Part shown: positions 35,063 through 43,476 of the stretch, piece by piece
How positions within the stretch are numbered: position 1 is the first letter of the stretch
Layout: every line of letters starts with the position of its first letter
NCBI GenBank assembly: GCA_035399845.1
Contig: DAOPJV010000031.1
Coordinates: forward strand, 1 to 64,000
Direction: 5' to 3'
Origin: ECT2AJA-110-A sp035399845
GTDB lineage: Bacteria; Planctomycetota; Phycisphaerae; UBA1845; UTPLA1
Length of the DNA: 64,000 bases
Made by a program: the position numbers and the translations under genes
The notes under the pieces: generated by a model
Told to the model about the DNA's origin: nothing
Seen by the model: the letters and a program-made list of their open reading frames with translations, nothing else
Databases searched by the model: none

Positions 35063-35518
35063 CTACGACTCAGGCGTTTCCCTGTCAGGTTCGCCTTCGG
35101 GCGTCGGCTTCGGCGAGGGCGGCGAAACAACCTTCTTCAGCTTTCCGTCAATCGATACGCGCGTGGTTCGCCCATCCTTCACGCACACGATCTCATACAT
35201 CAGTCGCTCATCCGTCGGCGTCGGCGTTGGCTCGTCCGACGCGAGGTCCGCGCCCGCCCTCACGGGCAATGGGCCGATTCTGACGCCGCATCGAGCGCTG
35301 CACGCGACACCTTCCGTTCGCTTTTCCGCCATCCTGACGGCGTCACCCATGTTCAGCTGTCCGCCCCTGATAAGCTGTTCAATCCTGTCGACGCGTTCCG
35401 TCTTCGGGACAGGCGTTTCGACGGGCTGAGCGAAGACCGACAAGGCGACACAGGCGCTCACGATCGATCCCGCGACGAGACGCAGGAGCCACACATTTGA
35501 TTGATTCCTGAAGGACAT
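35063..35518 (-). CDS. PepSY-domain secreted protein
   Basis: 151 aa from the ATG at 35518 with an excellent AAGGAGGAG site; the longer frame is unlikely. Signal peptide ends near VFAQ. LIRGGQLNMGDAVRMAEKRT and LMYEIVCVKDGRTTRVSIDG form the helix plus beta hairpin of a PepSY domain, interrupted by a Cys-containing and Pro/Thr-rich insert. PepSY domains often inhibit proteases or sit in two-component operons. It lies 292 bp downstream of an OmpR-type regulator on the same strand. Confidence 0.75.
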   Translation of the reverse strand: MSFRNQSNVWLLRLVAGSIVSACVALSVFAQPVETPVPKTERVDRIEQLIRGGQLNMGDAVRMAEKRTEGVACSARCGVRIGPLPVRAGADLASDEPTPTPTDERLMYEIVCVKDGRTTRVSIDGKLKKVVSPPSPKPTPEGEPDRETPES

Positions 35519-35810
35519 CTGCTCCTCCTTTCGTTCACTCAATCCTGGATCACGGGTTTCCACGGACGATGAACCGGGAATAAGCGCGGATTTATCTTTG
35601 CCCGCACGCCCGCGACCTCGCCATCCCCACGACGTCACAGTCAGACGAAGACAGCCCCGGGCTGCGCGACGATCCGGGTCATCGGTTCGCAGGCGCAGCC
35701 AGTGAAACAATGGCGACGCACACGCAGCGAGGGCAATCGCCTCGCGATGCACAGTTTTCCTGCGATTGAAGGGGACCGTCAGCGGCGGGATCGTCGCGTT
35801 TGCTGAACGA

Positions 35811-36491
35811 TCAGTCGTCGACCGTGTCGGGCTGCGTCAGCATGTACCCGGCGCCCTGGACTGTCCGAAGGTAGTCGCTGTGCGCGCCGAGTTTCTTGCG
35901 GATGCGAGAGATATAGACATCGAGAACGTTGCTGTTCTCGTCGTAGTTGACGTCCCAGACATTTTCGAAAATCTGATGACGACTCTGCACGCGATTGGGT
36001 CGTCGCAGAAAGAACTCGATCAGCGAAAACTCCCGCGCCGTCGTGTCAACGGTTTTGCCGTCGAGTTTGAACTGGCGCGTCAGGAGGTCGAGATGAATGG
36101 GACCCAGCTCGAGCTTCGTCGGTTCGTCGCTCGTGTGGCGCCTTGTCAGTGCGCGCAGCCGAACGACGAGCTCGGCCGTGTCGAACGGCTTCGTCAGGTA
36201 GTCGTCGGCGCCGGCTTCGAAACCCTCGACGATCTGCTCCGTCTGATCCATGCTCGTCAGCATCAGGATCGGCGTATTGATCTTCCGCTTGCGCAGACTG
36301 CGACAGACCATCGGTCCCTCGATGTCGGGCAGCATCCAGTCGAGCACGATGGCGTCGTAGGCGCCGCTGGCGGCGGCGTCTTCGCCCTCAAAGCCCTCAT
36401 GAACGACGTCGACGGTCATGCCCTCGGCGGTCAGGTCCGCTTCCAGGGCGCTGGAGAGCTTCTTGTTGTCGTCAACAATGAGAACGCGCAT
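35811..36491 (-). CDS. OmpR/PhoB-type response regulator
   Basis: 226 aa. Receiver domain with VDDN, phospho-acceptor D51 in IVLDWMLPDIEG, Thr in LTSMD and Lys in LTKPFD. C-terminal winged helix with REFSLIEFFLRRPNRV, NVLDVYISRIRKKLG and YLRTVQGAGYML. A PepSY protein follows, but no histidine kinase is adjacent on this strand, so its kinase is encoded elsewhere, or it is the plus-strand kinase at 37298. Likely regulates envelope-stress genes around it; that is inference. Confidence 0.93.
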   Translation of the reverse strand: MRVLIVDDNKKLSSALEADLTAEGMTVDVVHEGFEGEDAAASGAYDAIVLDWMLPDIEGPMVCRSLRKRKINTPILMLTSMDQTEQIVEGFEAGADDYLTKPFDTAELVVRLRALTRRHTSDEPTKLELGPIHLDLLTRQFKLDGKTVDTTAREFSLIEFFLRRPNRVQSRHQIFENVWDVNYDENSNVLDVYISRIRKKLGAHSDYLRTVQGAGYMLTQPDTVDD

Positions 36492-36607
36492 GTAAAGAGC
36501 CTATTCCAAATTGCACAATCGACAAGAGGCGAGGCCTGGGCCCCGCCTCCCGAGCGCACGACAGCGTTGCGTCGTCCGAGAATCGCCGGTCGGAATGACC
36601 GCCCCTC

Positions 36608-36793
36608 CTAGACCGGAGGATTCCCCTTGGTCGCCGCACGAGTGCCGTGTACCACAATCGAGACGACAAAGAGCACGAGGAAGAGGAAGAACAGCACCTT
36701 GGCAATCGCCGCGGCGCCGGCCGCGATACCACCAAAACCGAATACCGCGGCGACGACCGCGATCAACAGAAATGTCAGAGCCCAACCGAGCAT
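36608..36793 (-). CDS. DUF1328 (UPF0391) small membrane protein
   Basis: 61 aa, start preceded by AAAGGAGATAACG. MLGWALTFLLIAVVAAVFGFGGIAAGAA followed by a second helix FFLFLVLFVVSIVVHG is the standard YtjA/UPF0391 sequence. Function unknown; commonly linked to general stress. 54 bp downstream of the CsbD-like gene, so likely one transcript. Confidence 0.9.
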   Translation of the reverse strand: MLGWALTFLLIAVVAAVFGFGGIAAGAAAIAKVLFFLFLVLFVVSIVVHGTRAATKGNPPV

Positions 36794-36847
36794 CGTTATC
36801 TCCTTTAAGAAATAGTCGCGTCAAACACACCAGGGCCGAAGCGTCGA

Positions 36848-37051
36848 TCAGCAGCTGCAGGCGGCGCAGAACTCATCGAGTTCCTTCTCGACCTGCTCCT
36901 TGGTCTTTCCATAGCGTTCCTGGATCATGCCGGCGAGCTCTTCGCGACGACCTTCAAGCTGCTCGATCTCGTCGTTCGTGAGCTTGCCCCACTTCTGCTG
37001 GACCTTGCCTTTGACCTGCTTCCAGTTACCTTTGATCTGATCCCAGTTCAT
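36848..37051 (-). CDS. CsbD-family stress protein
   Basis: 67 aa from the ATG at 37051 with AAGGAG 9 nt upstream. MNWDQIKGNWKQVKGKVQQK followed by WGKLTNDEIEQLEG is the CsbD signature, a small soluble general-stress protein. The C-terminus is slightly longer than usual and carries two cysteines in FCAACSC, which could allow disulfide or metal binding. Upstream of DUF1328. Confidence 0.92.
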   Translation of the reverse strand: MNWDQIKGNWKQVKGKVQQKWGKLTNDEIEQLEGRREELAGMIQERYGKTKEQVEKELDEFCAACSC

Positions 37052-37297
37052 ATCGCATACTCCTTTCGGGTTGGTTTCATGCGTCGCGCTGTTCGCGACT
37101 CGTACAAAAGGTTTATACGGCGACGATCTGGCCAGACGATGAGACGGCGGCGAATTGGAATTTATGCCGCGTTCATCGATTGTTAAGGTGTCGGATTGAT
37201 ACAATATCTGTCCCGATGGACCCTTTTCGATGGCGCCCTCGCAATCAGCGATTGACGGCGTTCAACCCCCGGGCGGAGCAGGAATCGGAGATGACTC

Positions 37298-38890
37298 GTG
37301 AGTTTTGTTGATCTGGGACTGCGTCGGCGTTTCCAGAACGCCAGCACGACGCTCGCCGTCATCTTCATTGCGCTGGGCGTGACTGTCCTTATCGGATGGC
37401 GCTACGACATTGACGCCGTCAAGAGCATCAGCCTTCAGTTCGCCTCCATGAAGCCGAACACGGCCGTCGGGATCTCGCTGATGGGGCTGGGCGCCATCGG
37501 CCTGCGATTCTTCAAGTCGAACGTCTTTCTTCCCTTCGTCGGTGTTCTGCTGGCGGGACTTGGCGCCGTGACGATGTCCCAGGATCTCTTCGGCTGGAAT
37601 CTGCATATCGACGAACTGCTCTTCCGCGACGATCCCGATTCACTGGAAATCGGGCCCGACGGCAGAATGTCCCCGCTGACGGCGGCGGGATTCATCCTGT
37701 ACGGCGTCGCCATGATCATCGAACATCGCATGACGCGCGCCGCCCAGATTCTGACGATCCTCGTCGGTCTCGTGGGCTATCTCATCTTCAGCGGGTATAT
37801 GTTCGGCCTGGCCCGCCTCTTCCGTCTCGAGAGCTTCTCGGCGATGGCGGCCCACACGTCCATTGTCATGCTGTTCGCACCGGCGGCGTTCATGTTTGCA
37901 AGACCCGAGGCCGGCCTTGCGCGATCCTTCATTCAGAACAGCACGTCGGGACGACTCATGCGGCGGCTGATCCCGACGTCGCTGGTCGTTCCGCTCATCT
38001 GCGGCGGACTGGTCCAGCTGGGTGAAGAGCTGGGCTGGTTCTCCGAGCGCGTCGGCGAGACGCTGATCACCGTCTTCTCGGCCGTCTCGTTTTCACTGCT
38101 CGCCTGGTGGCTGGCGCGGACCGTCGAGTCCCATCTGGTCGAACGCGCCGGGTTTCAGAAGTCGCTGGGGCGCGCCGGTCGGGAACTGGACCGGCGGAAA
38201 CGCGAGCTGGAACAATTCGCCTTCACCATCTCTCACGACCTGAAGTCACCACTCGTTTCCATCCGGGGTTTTCTCGGCCTGATGCAGAAGGATATCCAGG
38301 ACGGGCGCATCGAGGACGCCATCGACTCCGCCAATGAAGTGGGGGACGCGGCCGGTCACATGAACGACATCATCGACGGGATTCTCGTCTACAGTCGCCT
38401 GGGGCGAATCGACGAAGACCCAACGGAGATTGACGTCGAGGAACTGATGTACGCCATCGTGGACCTCCATCGGCCACAGAGTGACGAGGCCAACGCCGCC
38501 ATCAATGTGAAGCCGGACGTCCCGTCGTGTTTCGGCTACCAGGCGTCGATCCGCCGGGCCCTCGACAATCTCTATACCAACGCGCTGAAGTACGCCGGCG
38601 CCGAAGGTCGCCCTAAAATCGAACTGGGGGGATTTACGGTGGACGGCGAGTGTCACTATTATGTCAAGGATAACGGACCAGGCATCGCGCCGGAGTACCA
38701 CGACAAGGTGTTCGAGCTGTTTCATCGACTCGACACCGATAAGTCCGGGACAGGTCTCGGACTGGCGTCCGTCGCGAAGATCGCCGAGGTGCACCAGGGC
38801 CGCGCATGGGTGGAATCTACGCCGGGGCGGGGCGCCACATTTGTTATCGCCGTTCCATGCGACGGGACGGACTTGAAGGGCGTAGACTAA
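37298..38890 (+). CDS. Membrane sensor histidine kinase
   Basis: 530 aa from a GTG preceded by GGAG at 7 nt. Residues about 18-275 hold seven to eight hydrophobic segments, a large membrane sensory region without a recognised periplasmic domain (FIALGVTVLIGW, AVGISLMGLGAIGL, FVGVLLAGLGAVTM, AAGFILYGVAMII, ILVGLVGYLIFSGYM and others). A short coiled coil leads to HisKA with FTISHDLKSPL (H313) and an ATPase domain with NLYTNALKYAG, VKDNGPGI and GTGLGLASVAKIAEVHQGR, like the phytochrome-type kinase core. It lies 3 bp before a single-domain receiver, forming a kinase-receiver-kinase set. Confidence 0.9.
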   Translation: MSFVDLGLRRRFQNASTTLAVIFIALGVTVLIGWRYDIDAVKSISLQFASMKPNTAVGISLMGLGAIGLRFFKSNVFLPFVGVLLAGLGAVTMSQDLFGWNLHIDELLFRDDPDSLEIGPDGRMSPLTAAGFILYGVAMIIEHRMTRAAQILTILVGLVGYLIFSGYMFGLARLFRLESFSAMAAHTSIVMLFAPAAFMFARPEAGLARSFIQNSTSGRLMRRLIPTSLVVPLICGGLVQLGEELGWFSERVGETLITVFSAVSFSLLAWWLARTVESHLVERAGFQKSLGRAGRELDRRKRELEQFAFTISHDLKSPLVSIRGFLGLMQKDIQDGRIEDAIDSANEVGDAAGHMNDIIDGILVYSRLGRIDEDPTEIDVEELMYAIVDLHRPQSDEANAAINVKPDVPSCFGYQASIRRALDNLYTNALKYAGAEGRPKIELGGFTVDGECHYYVKDNGPGIAPEYHDKVFELFHRLDTDKSGTGLGLASVAKIAEVHQGRAWVESTPGRGATFVIAVPCDGTDLKGVD

Positions 38891-38893
38891 GCA

Positions 38894-39349
38894 ATGCACG
38901 ACAGAAAGATGATTCAGTTCCTGTTGGTCGAGGACGACGATCGGCACGCCAAGCTGGTCACGCGCTGCCTCGAGAACCACCGAATCAAGAACGAGGTGCA
39001 TCGCGTGAAGGACGGCGAAGAGGCCCTCCGCTACCTGCGACGGGAAGGACCGTACACAGACGCCCTCATACCGGATGTCATTCTGCTGGATCTGAACCTG
39101 CCCAGAATTGACGGTCTTGGCGTTCTCAGGGACATCAAGAATGACCCGACACTCTCACTCATCCCCGTCGTCATGATGACGACGTCCGACGCCGAGTCCG
39201 ATCGGATTCGCGCCTACAAGCTCAACGTCAACAGCTATCTCGTCAAACCTGTCGATTTCGAGAAATTTCAGCAAATGGTGACAGACTGCAGTTTCTACTG
39301 GGGCGTCTGGAACCAGCCGGCGTACGATCCTCCGGAAACCCGCCTATGA
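38894..39349 (+). CDS. Single-domain response regulator (Rcp1-like)
   Basis: 151 aa receiver with no output domain. VEDDDRHAKLV, phospho-acceptor D66 in VILLDLNLPRIDGLGVL, TTSD and LVKPVDFEKF. The LNLPRIDGLGVLRDIKND block is typical of Rcp1-like regulators that work with phytochrome-type kinases in phosphorelays. Directly between a membrane kinase and a REC-kinase and overlapping the latter by 4 bp (ATGA), so it is probably the shuttle between them. Confidence 0.9.
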   Translation: MHDRKMIQFLLVEDDDRHAKLVTRCLENHRIKNEVHRVKDGEEALRYLRREGPYTDALIPDVILLDLNLPRIDGLGVLRDIKNDPTLSLIPVVMMTTSDAESDRIRAYKLNVNSYLVKPVDFEKFQQMVTDCSFYWGVWNQPAYDPPETRL

Positions 39350-40431
39350 CAGACCCGCATCTCGCTGTTCTTCTGGTCGAAGACAACCCGCAGCACGCCA
39401 AGCTGATCAAACGTCAGCTTGAGGGGACTTCGCAGCATTTCGAGTTGCATCACGTCGAAACACTCGCCGCTGCGCGCGAACATCTGAAGGACCGTCCCCC
39501 CAGAGTGCTGCTGCTGGACCTCAAGCTCCCGGACAGCACGGACCCCGTGCACACCGTCCAGTCGATGCTCTCCATCGCCGAGGGAATCCCCATCGTCGTC
39601 CTGACGTCGATGAGTGATCTCGAATTCGCCGTCACGGCCGTGAACGACGGCGCCCAGGATTATCTCGTCAAAGGTGATCTGTCCGGCGAACTGCTGGTCC
39701 GCGCGATCAACTACGCCATCCATCGCGCCCGACTTCTTGCCGACCTGCGGCGGAGCAACCAAGAGTTGCTCCACTTCGCCTACGTCGTCGCCCACGAACT
39801 GCGTTCCCCCCTGTCACAGATGCTGCTGACGACATCGCGACTGCATCGCGATCACAAGGACGCGCTGCCGGACGGTGTGCTTCAGTGGATCGAAGACAAC
39901 CAGGCGGCGACGCGACGCATCGCCGATCTTGTTTCGGAGCTCCTCGCGTTTGCCAAAGTCGCGCCGGAATCCGATATCGAGCCCATCCGGCTCCCGACAA
40001 TCGTCGCCGAAGTTCGCGCCAACCTCATGGCCGAAATCGAAGACGCGAATGCGGAAATCGACTGCCGGGAGGGACCGACGATCCTGGCCAATCCGACAAT
40101 CCTCGGCCACGTGCTCTCCAATCTCGTGTCGAACGCGATCAAATATCGCGGCGCCGAAGCGCCGAAGGTCCATATCTCCGCGCGCGAAACCGACGAGGGA
40201 TGGGAGTTTCTCGTCGCCGACAACGGCCTCGGAATTAAGTCCGAGGACTTCGATCGCATCTTCTCCCTCTTCGCCCGCGCCCACATCGACGGTCTTCGCC
40301 CCGGTGTCGGCATCGGCCTGGCCTTCTGCAAGCAGGCGATCGAAAAACTCGGCGGCCGGATGTGGGTCGAGTCCGAAGTGGGCAGGGGGAGCCGCTTCTA
40401 TTTCACGCTCGCGAAACCTTCAACAGACTGA
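39346..40431 (+). CDS. REC-histidine kinase hybrid (receiver N-terminal)
   Basis: 361 aa. N-terminal receiver with VEDNPQHAKL, D58 in LLLDLKLPDS, LTSMSD and LVKGDL (Lys in a variant context). A coiled coil leads to HisKA with FAYVVAHELRSPLSQML (H150), then the ATPase domain with NLVSNAIKYRG, VADNGLGI and GVGIGLAFCKQAIEKLGGR. Such REC-HK proteins have their kinase activity set by phosphorylation of their own receiver. No membrane segments. Start overlaps the preceding receiver gene, consistent with a three-protein relay. Confidence 0.9.
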   Translation: MTDPHLAVLLVEDNPQHAKLIKRQLEGTSQHFELHHVETLAAAREHLKDRPPRVLLLDLKLPDSTDPVHTVQSMLSIAEGIPIVVLTSMSDLEFAVTAVNDGAQDYLVKGDLSGELLVRAINYAIHRARLLADLRRSNQELLHFAYVVAHELRSPLSQMLLTTSRLHRDHKDALPDGVLQWIEDNQAATRRIADLVSELLAFAKVAPESDIEPIRLPTIVAEVRANLMAEIEDANAEIDCREGPTILANPTILGHVLSNLVSNAIKYRGAEAPKVHISARETDEGWEFLVADNGLGIKSEDFDRIFSLFARAHIDGLRPGVGIGLAFCKQAIEKLGGRMWVESEVGRGSRFYFTLAKPSTD

Positions 40432-40521
40432 TGCGCGCCGGCGCACACGACGCTTCAGGTCACCCGTCCTTCACGAGTCGCATCGCGTCACTTTCCGGAC
40501 GCTGCGATGTCATTGCGCCCG

Positions 40522-40560
40522 ATCCGGCCTGATCCCGGCCGGATGAAGTTTCGTTTATTC
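40522..40560 (+). terminator. Possible terminator of the kinase operon
   Basis: ATCCGGCC at 40522-40529 pairs with GGCCGGAT at 40537-40544, followed by GAAGTTTCGTTTATT. The T-run is interrupted, so it is only moderately supported. Confidence 0.5.
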
Positions 40561-40728
40561 GATGTTCATCTGCGGCTGAAACCCGCGCCTTAGGCTTCTT
40601 CCGTATGGAATTGCTTCCGGCGATCACGACGCGATCCAGGGTGTCGTGGTTCAAAAGAGCGGTTCCCTGGATTGGGGGCGCCCATCAGCGGGTAAACCTG
40701 GAAAAACGAAAGCACATTGGAGAACAAG

Positions 40729-41157
40729 ATGAAACTCTCAACACTGACAAATCGTGGCCTGGCCTTCTCTTCCATGATGATTGCGATCGCCTGCATGAGC
40801 GCCGGCGCAACCTGTGACACCGACATGGATGGCGTCTTCGACGTCAGGGACAACTGCCCCGCCACAGCAAACAATCTGCAGGTGGACTCCGATCTGGACG
40901 GCACGGGCGACGCCTGCGACAACTGTGCGATGATGTCCAACGCCGATCAGGCGGACGCCGACTCGGACGGCGTCGGCGATGTGTGCGACAACTGTCCGGA
41001 CACGGCCAACCAGGATCAGATCGACGAGGATGGCGACGGGATCGGCGACGCCTGTGACAACTGTCCGGACGACGCCAACGCCGATCAGGCGGACGAGGAT
41101 GGCGACGGCGCCGGGGCTGTCTGTGACATCGACGACTCGAACCCGCTGTTCCAGTAA
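40729..41157 (+). CDS. Small secreted TSP3-repeat calcium-binding protein
   Basis: 142 aa from the ATG at 40729 (TTGGAG upstream). Signal-like N-terminus to about GATC, possibly a lipoprotein. The rest is nearly all thrombospondin type 3 repeats: DTDMDGVFDVRDNCP, then DSDLDGTGDACDNC, DSDGVGDVCDNCP, DEDGDGIGDACDNCP and DEDGDGAGAVCD, each with the DxDxDG calcium loop and paired cysteines. No anchor domain. Own terminator downstream. Confidence 0.8.
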   Translation: MKLSTLTNRGLAFSSMMIAIACMSAGATCDTDMDGVFDVRDNCPATANNLQVDSDLDGTGDACDNCAMMSNADQADADSDGVGDVCDNCPDTANQDQIDEDGDGIGDACDNCPDDANADQADEDGDGAGAVCDIDDSNPLFQ

Positions 41158-41222
41158 TTCGCACTCAAGCGCTCACATCTGAATCGCGCCGTCGCTGTGC
41201 GCGTTTCGATGACCGCAGAACA

Positions 41223-41260
41223 AAAGGCCCCCCGGCGTCTCGCCGCGGGGCCTTTGTTTC
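41223..41260 (+). terminator. Intrinsic terminator
   Basis: AAAGGCCCC at 41223-41231 pairs with GGGGCCTTT at 41247-41255, with an inner CGGCG/CGCCG pair, followed by GTTTCG. It starts 66 bp after the TSP3 gene. Confidence 0.8.
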
Positions 41261-41363
41261 GTTCCGGTGAGTCAGTCCGCAGGCCGGATTAAACAAACTG
41301 TTATTTGCGATTCACGCGGCGACCATTTCACGAAGGTAAAGTTACTCTCAAAGGAGGCCAGAA

Positions 41364-41630
41364 ATGGCGACGACACGAAAAAGCAATCGACGACCCGCAG
41401 ACAGTCCGCGAGACGCTTCGAACAGTCATGGACACGCGGGCCTGGAAGAAATCCGTGAACAGCTTGCGGCGGTCAGTGAAGACCTCCGGGGCCTCGCGGC
41501 GTCCGCCGGCCACGCGGCCGAGGGACAGCTCTACCCGGCCGAGGCGTATATTCGCGAGAAGCCGGTGAAGTCCGTCCTGATCGCCGCGGGCGTCGGCGCC
41601 CTGCTCGGCGCCATTTTCCTTCGACGCTGA
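41364..41630 (+). CDS. YqjD/ElaB-like DUF883 membrane-anchored protein
   Basis: 88 aa with a strong AAAGGAGG site. Helical, charged N-terminal part (LEEIREQLAAVSEDLRGLAA) followed by the family's hallmark C-terminus YIREKPVKSVLIAAGVGALLGAIFL. In E. coli relatives bind ribosomes and anchor them to the inner membrane in stationary phase; function here is inferred. First gene of a YqjD/YqjE-like set. Confidence 0.88.
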   Translation: MATTRKSNRRPADSPRDASNSHGHAGLEEIREQLAAVSEDLRGLAASAGHAAEGQLYPAEAYIREKPVKSVLIAAGVGALLGAIFLRR

Positions 41631-41654
41631 TGAGGGCCTTTGTGGAACGACGTC

Positions 41655-42182
41655 ATGTCCGACACAGAGAATCATGACACGCGGCGGACGACGCCGAACG
41701 AGAACGCGGAGCCACAACCCGATCCGCTCTCGGAGATCTGCGATCGCCTGTCGGAGCTGGCGGGCGCCGGCGCCTGGCTCGCACAGGTCAAGGCCGATCA
41801 GCTTCGACAGGCGACGCGGCAGTTGATTCTGAAACTCATCGTCGGCGCCGTGGCGATGATCGCCGCGCTCGTGATCGTCATTCAGGCGACGATCTACCTG
41901 CTGCAGGGCCTGGCCATCGGTCTGACATCGCGCCTGGGTGGCAGCGCCGCGGCGGGCTACATGACGGCGGGCGCGATCGGACTCCTGACAGTCATTGGTC
42001 TCTTCGCCATCTGCGACCAGCTTCAGCAACAGCGCATCAGGCGCCAACTGCGGACGAAATATGCTGACAAACAAAGCCAACATGACGCCGGGAACTCGAA
42101 CGAACCGCCTCGCACGTGGGAACGACTCGATCCGGGAAATCCTGCGGCGCCAATCAAGGATGGCGCAGCGGGCGACCCGTGA
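41655..42182 (+). CDS. YqjE-like phage-holin-family membrane protein
   Basis: 175 aa from the ATG at 41655; a TTG at 41640 closer to GAGGG is an alternative. A soluble N-terminus (about 50 residues) precedes two hydrophobic segments (LILKLIVGAVAMIAALVIVI and TAGAIGLLTVIGLFAI), then a polar tail. This matches the holin-superfamily III / YqjE pattern commonly found after DUF883 genes. Confidence 0.75.
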   Translation: MSDTENHDTRRTTPNENAEPQPDPLSEICDRLSELAGAGAWLAQVKADQLRQATRQLILKLIVGAVAMIAALVIVIQATIYLLQGLAIGLTSRLGGSAAAGYMTAGAIGLLTVIGLFAICDQLQQQRIRRQLRTKYADKQSQHDAGNSNEPPRTWERLDPGNPAAPIKDGAAGDP

Positions 42183-42501
42183 TTCCCTGTCGGCCACATC
42201 CGGGGCCCTTCGTCGCGCCGGCTCGCTGGACGCCTGGATGCGCCATCATCCGGCGCTGACGATCGGCGCAATCGGAGGCGGCGCCATGCTGCTGGTCGCC
42301 GGCGTTGTCCGCTGGACGCGGCGCCCCGAATGCGAGTCGAAACGCGAATCGCGGCCGAGTCCGCTCGCCGGCGTTGGGCGATTTCTCATGTCGACGGCCT
42401 CACTGCTGATCCGCAATGCGCTGATCGCCCCCCTCCTCAACCCGGATGCGACGGACACGACCGAATCCGCGGACCTGGCCATCACTGAACCTGCGAATTG
42501 A
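42061..42501 (+). CDS. YqjK-position small membrane protein, overlapping frame
   Basis: 146 aa if started at the ATG at 42061; ATG codons at 42082 and 42160 are alternatives. It overlaps the end of the YqjE-like gene in another frame by up to 122 bp, or only 23 bp with the 42160 start. One clear hydrophobic segment (ALTIGAIGGGAMLLVAGVV) flanked by Arg, then a second amphipathic stretch. I accept it because the frame continues well past the YqjE-like stop with sensible composition and fits the third place of yqjD-yqjE-yqjK sets. Confidence 0.5.
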   Translation: MLTNKANMTPGTRTNRLARGNDSIREILRRQSRMAQRATRDSLSATSGALRRAGSLDAWMRHHPALTIGAIGGGAMLLVAGVVRWTRRPECESKRESRPSPLAGVGRFLMSTASLLIRNALIAPLLNPDATDTTESADLAITEPAN

Positions 42502-42525
42502 ATCGGGGCTGCGGCGGTATAGAAT
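42498..42525 (+). promoter_or_regulatory. Possible promoter of the pseudokinase-vWA-PurA-like cassette
   Basis: TTGAAT (42498-42503) and TAGAAT (42520-42525) are separated by 16 nt, just upstream of the first cassette gene. The leader would be only about ten nucleotides, so this is a tentative call. Confidence 0.4.
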
Positions 42526-42542
42526 AAATCGCCGGAGCCCGG

Positions 42543-43463
42543 ATGACAGACAACACCTACATCTGCCCGCAATGCCTGCAGCAGGCGCCCGACGACAGGA
42601 CGGCGCAGTTCTGTCCGCGCTGCGGCCTCCGCTTTGAAACGGCGCATGACGCCGGTGCGCCGATGGAACTCCGGCTGCCGAGCGTCGACATCGTCGTCCA
42701 CGATCGGCTGGCCTTCGGCGACATCTGCAACCTGTACCATTGTGCGATTGATGAACCCGGGCGGCGCGGCGTGTTCAAGATCGCGCGCACGCATCACACG
42801 AACACCCACGTCAACCACGAGGCGTCGATCCTGCGACGCCTTCACACCGCCGATACCACTGGACGCTACGCGCCATTCCTGCCGGAGATTGTCGACATCA
42901 CGAGCTACACGGACGACGCCGGTGGCCCGGCGCGCACCGCCATGGCCCTGCGTTACCACGACGGCGTCGCGGACCCGGACGCGCTCTACACGCTGGCGGA
43001 AGTTCGCGACGCCTACCCGCAGGGTGTCGACGCGCGCGACATGGCCTGGATGTGGCGGCGACTCCTGTCGATTCTCGGCTACGTCCACCAGCAGCGCCTG
43101 ACGCACGGCGCCGTCACGCCGGCCCACGTTCTCATCGAACCCACCGGCCACAAACTCGTACTCATAGGGTGGAGCGGGGCCGTCGCCTTCGGCGCCCCGT
43201 CAAGACTGCGGCCCGGCGCGTGGCGCGACTTCTCGCGATGGGAAAACGGCGCATCGCCGAATACAGACCTGGCAGGCGCAGCGCGCTCGATGCGCTACCT
43301 GCTCGGCGACAAAATCGAACCCGCGATCGATCGCCATCTCGAGCGCGCGGCCGAATCGAATGGGGACGCATGGCAATTGCTTTCCGATTTTGATCGTGTC
43401 ATCGAAGCGTTGTGGGGACCGCGCCAGTTCCGGCCCTTTGTGATGCCGGCCCGCGCCAACTAG
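42543..43463 (+). CDS. Zinc-ribbon protein kinase-like protein, catalytically degenerate (pseudokinase)
   Basis: 306 aa; GGAG lies 5 nt before the start. An N-terminal zinc ribbon has C8/C11 and C24/C27 (CPQC, CPRC). A protein-kinase-like fold follows: a VFKIAR strand at the place of the ATP-binding Lys, HEASILRRL at the alpha-C helix, and LGYVHQQRLTHGAVTPAHVLI at the catalytic loop. The HRD motif is HGA, so the catalytic Asp is absent. The metal-binding Asn is replaced by His in the same loop, and the DFG motif is LIGW. It is therefore probably a scaffold or nucleotide sensor. The next two genes, a vWA protein and a PurA paralogue, follow 13 bp later and then with a 4-bp overlap. Confidence 0.75.
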   Translation: MTDNTYICPQCLQQAPDDRTAQFCPRCGLRFETAHDAGAPMELRLPSVDIVVHDRLAFGDICNLYHCAIDEPGRRGVFKIARTHHTNTHVNHEASILRRLHTADTTGRYAPFLPEIVDITSYTDDAGGPARTAMALRYHDGVADPDALYTLAEVRDAYPQGVDARDMAWMWRRLLSILGYVHQQRLTHGAVTPAHVLIEPTGHKLVLIGWSGAVAFGAPSRLRPGAWRDFSRWENGASPNTDLAGAARSMRYLLGDKIEPAIDRHLERAAESNGDAWQLLSDFDRVIEALWGPRQFRPFVMPARAN

Positions 43464-43476
43464 AAAGGGAAACGCC

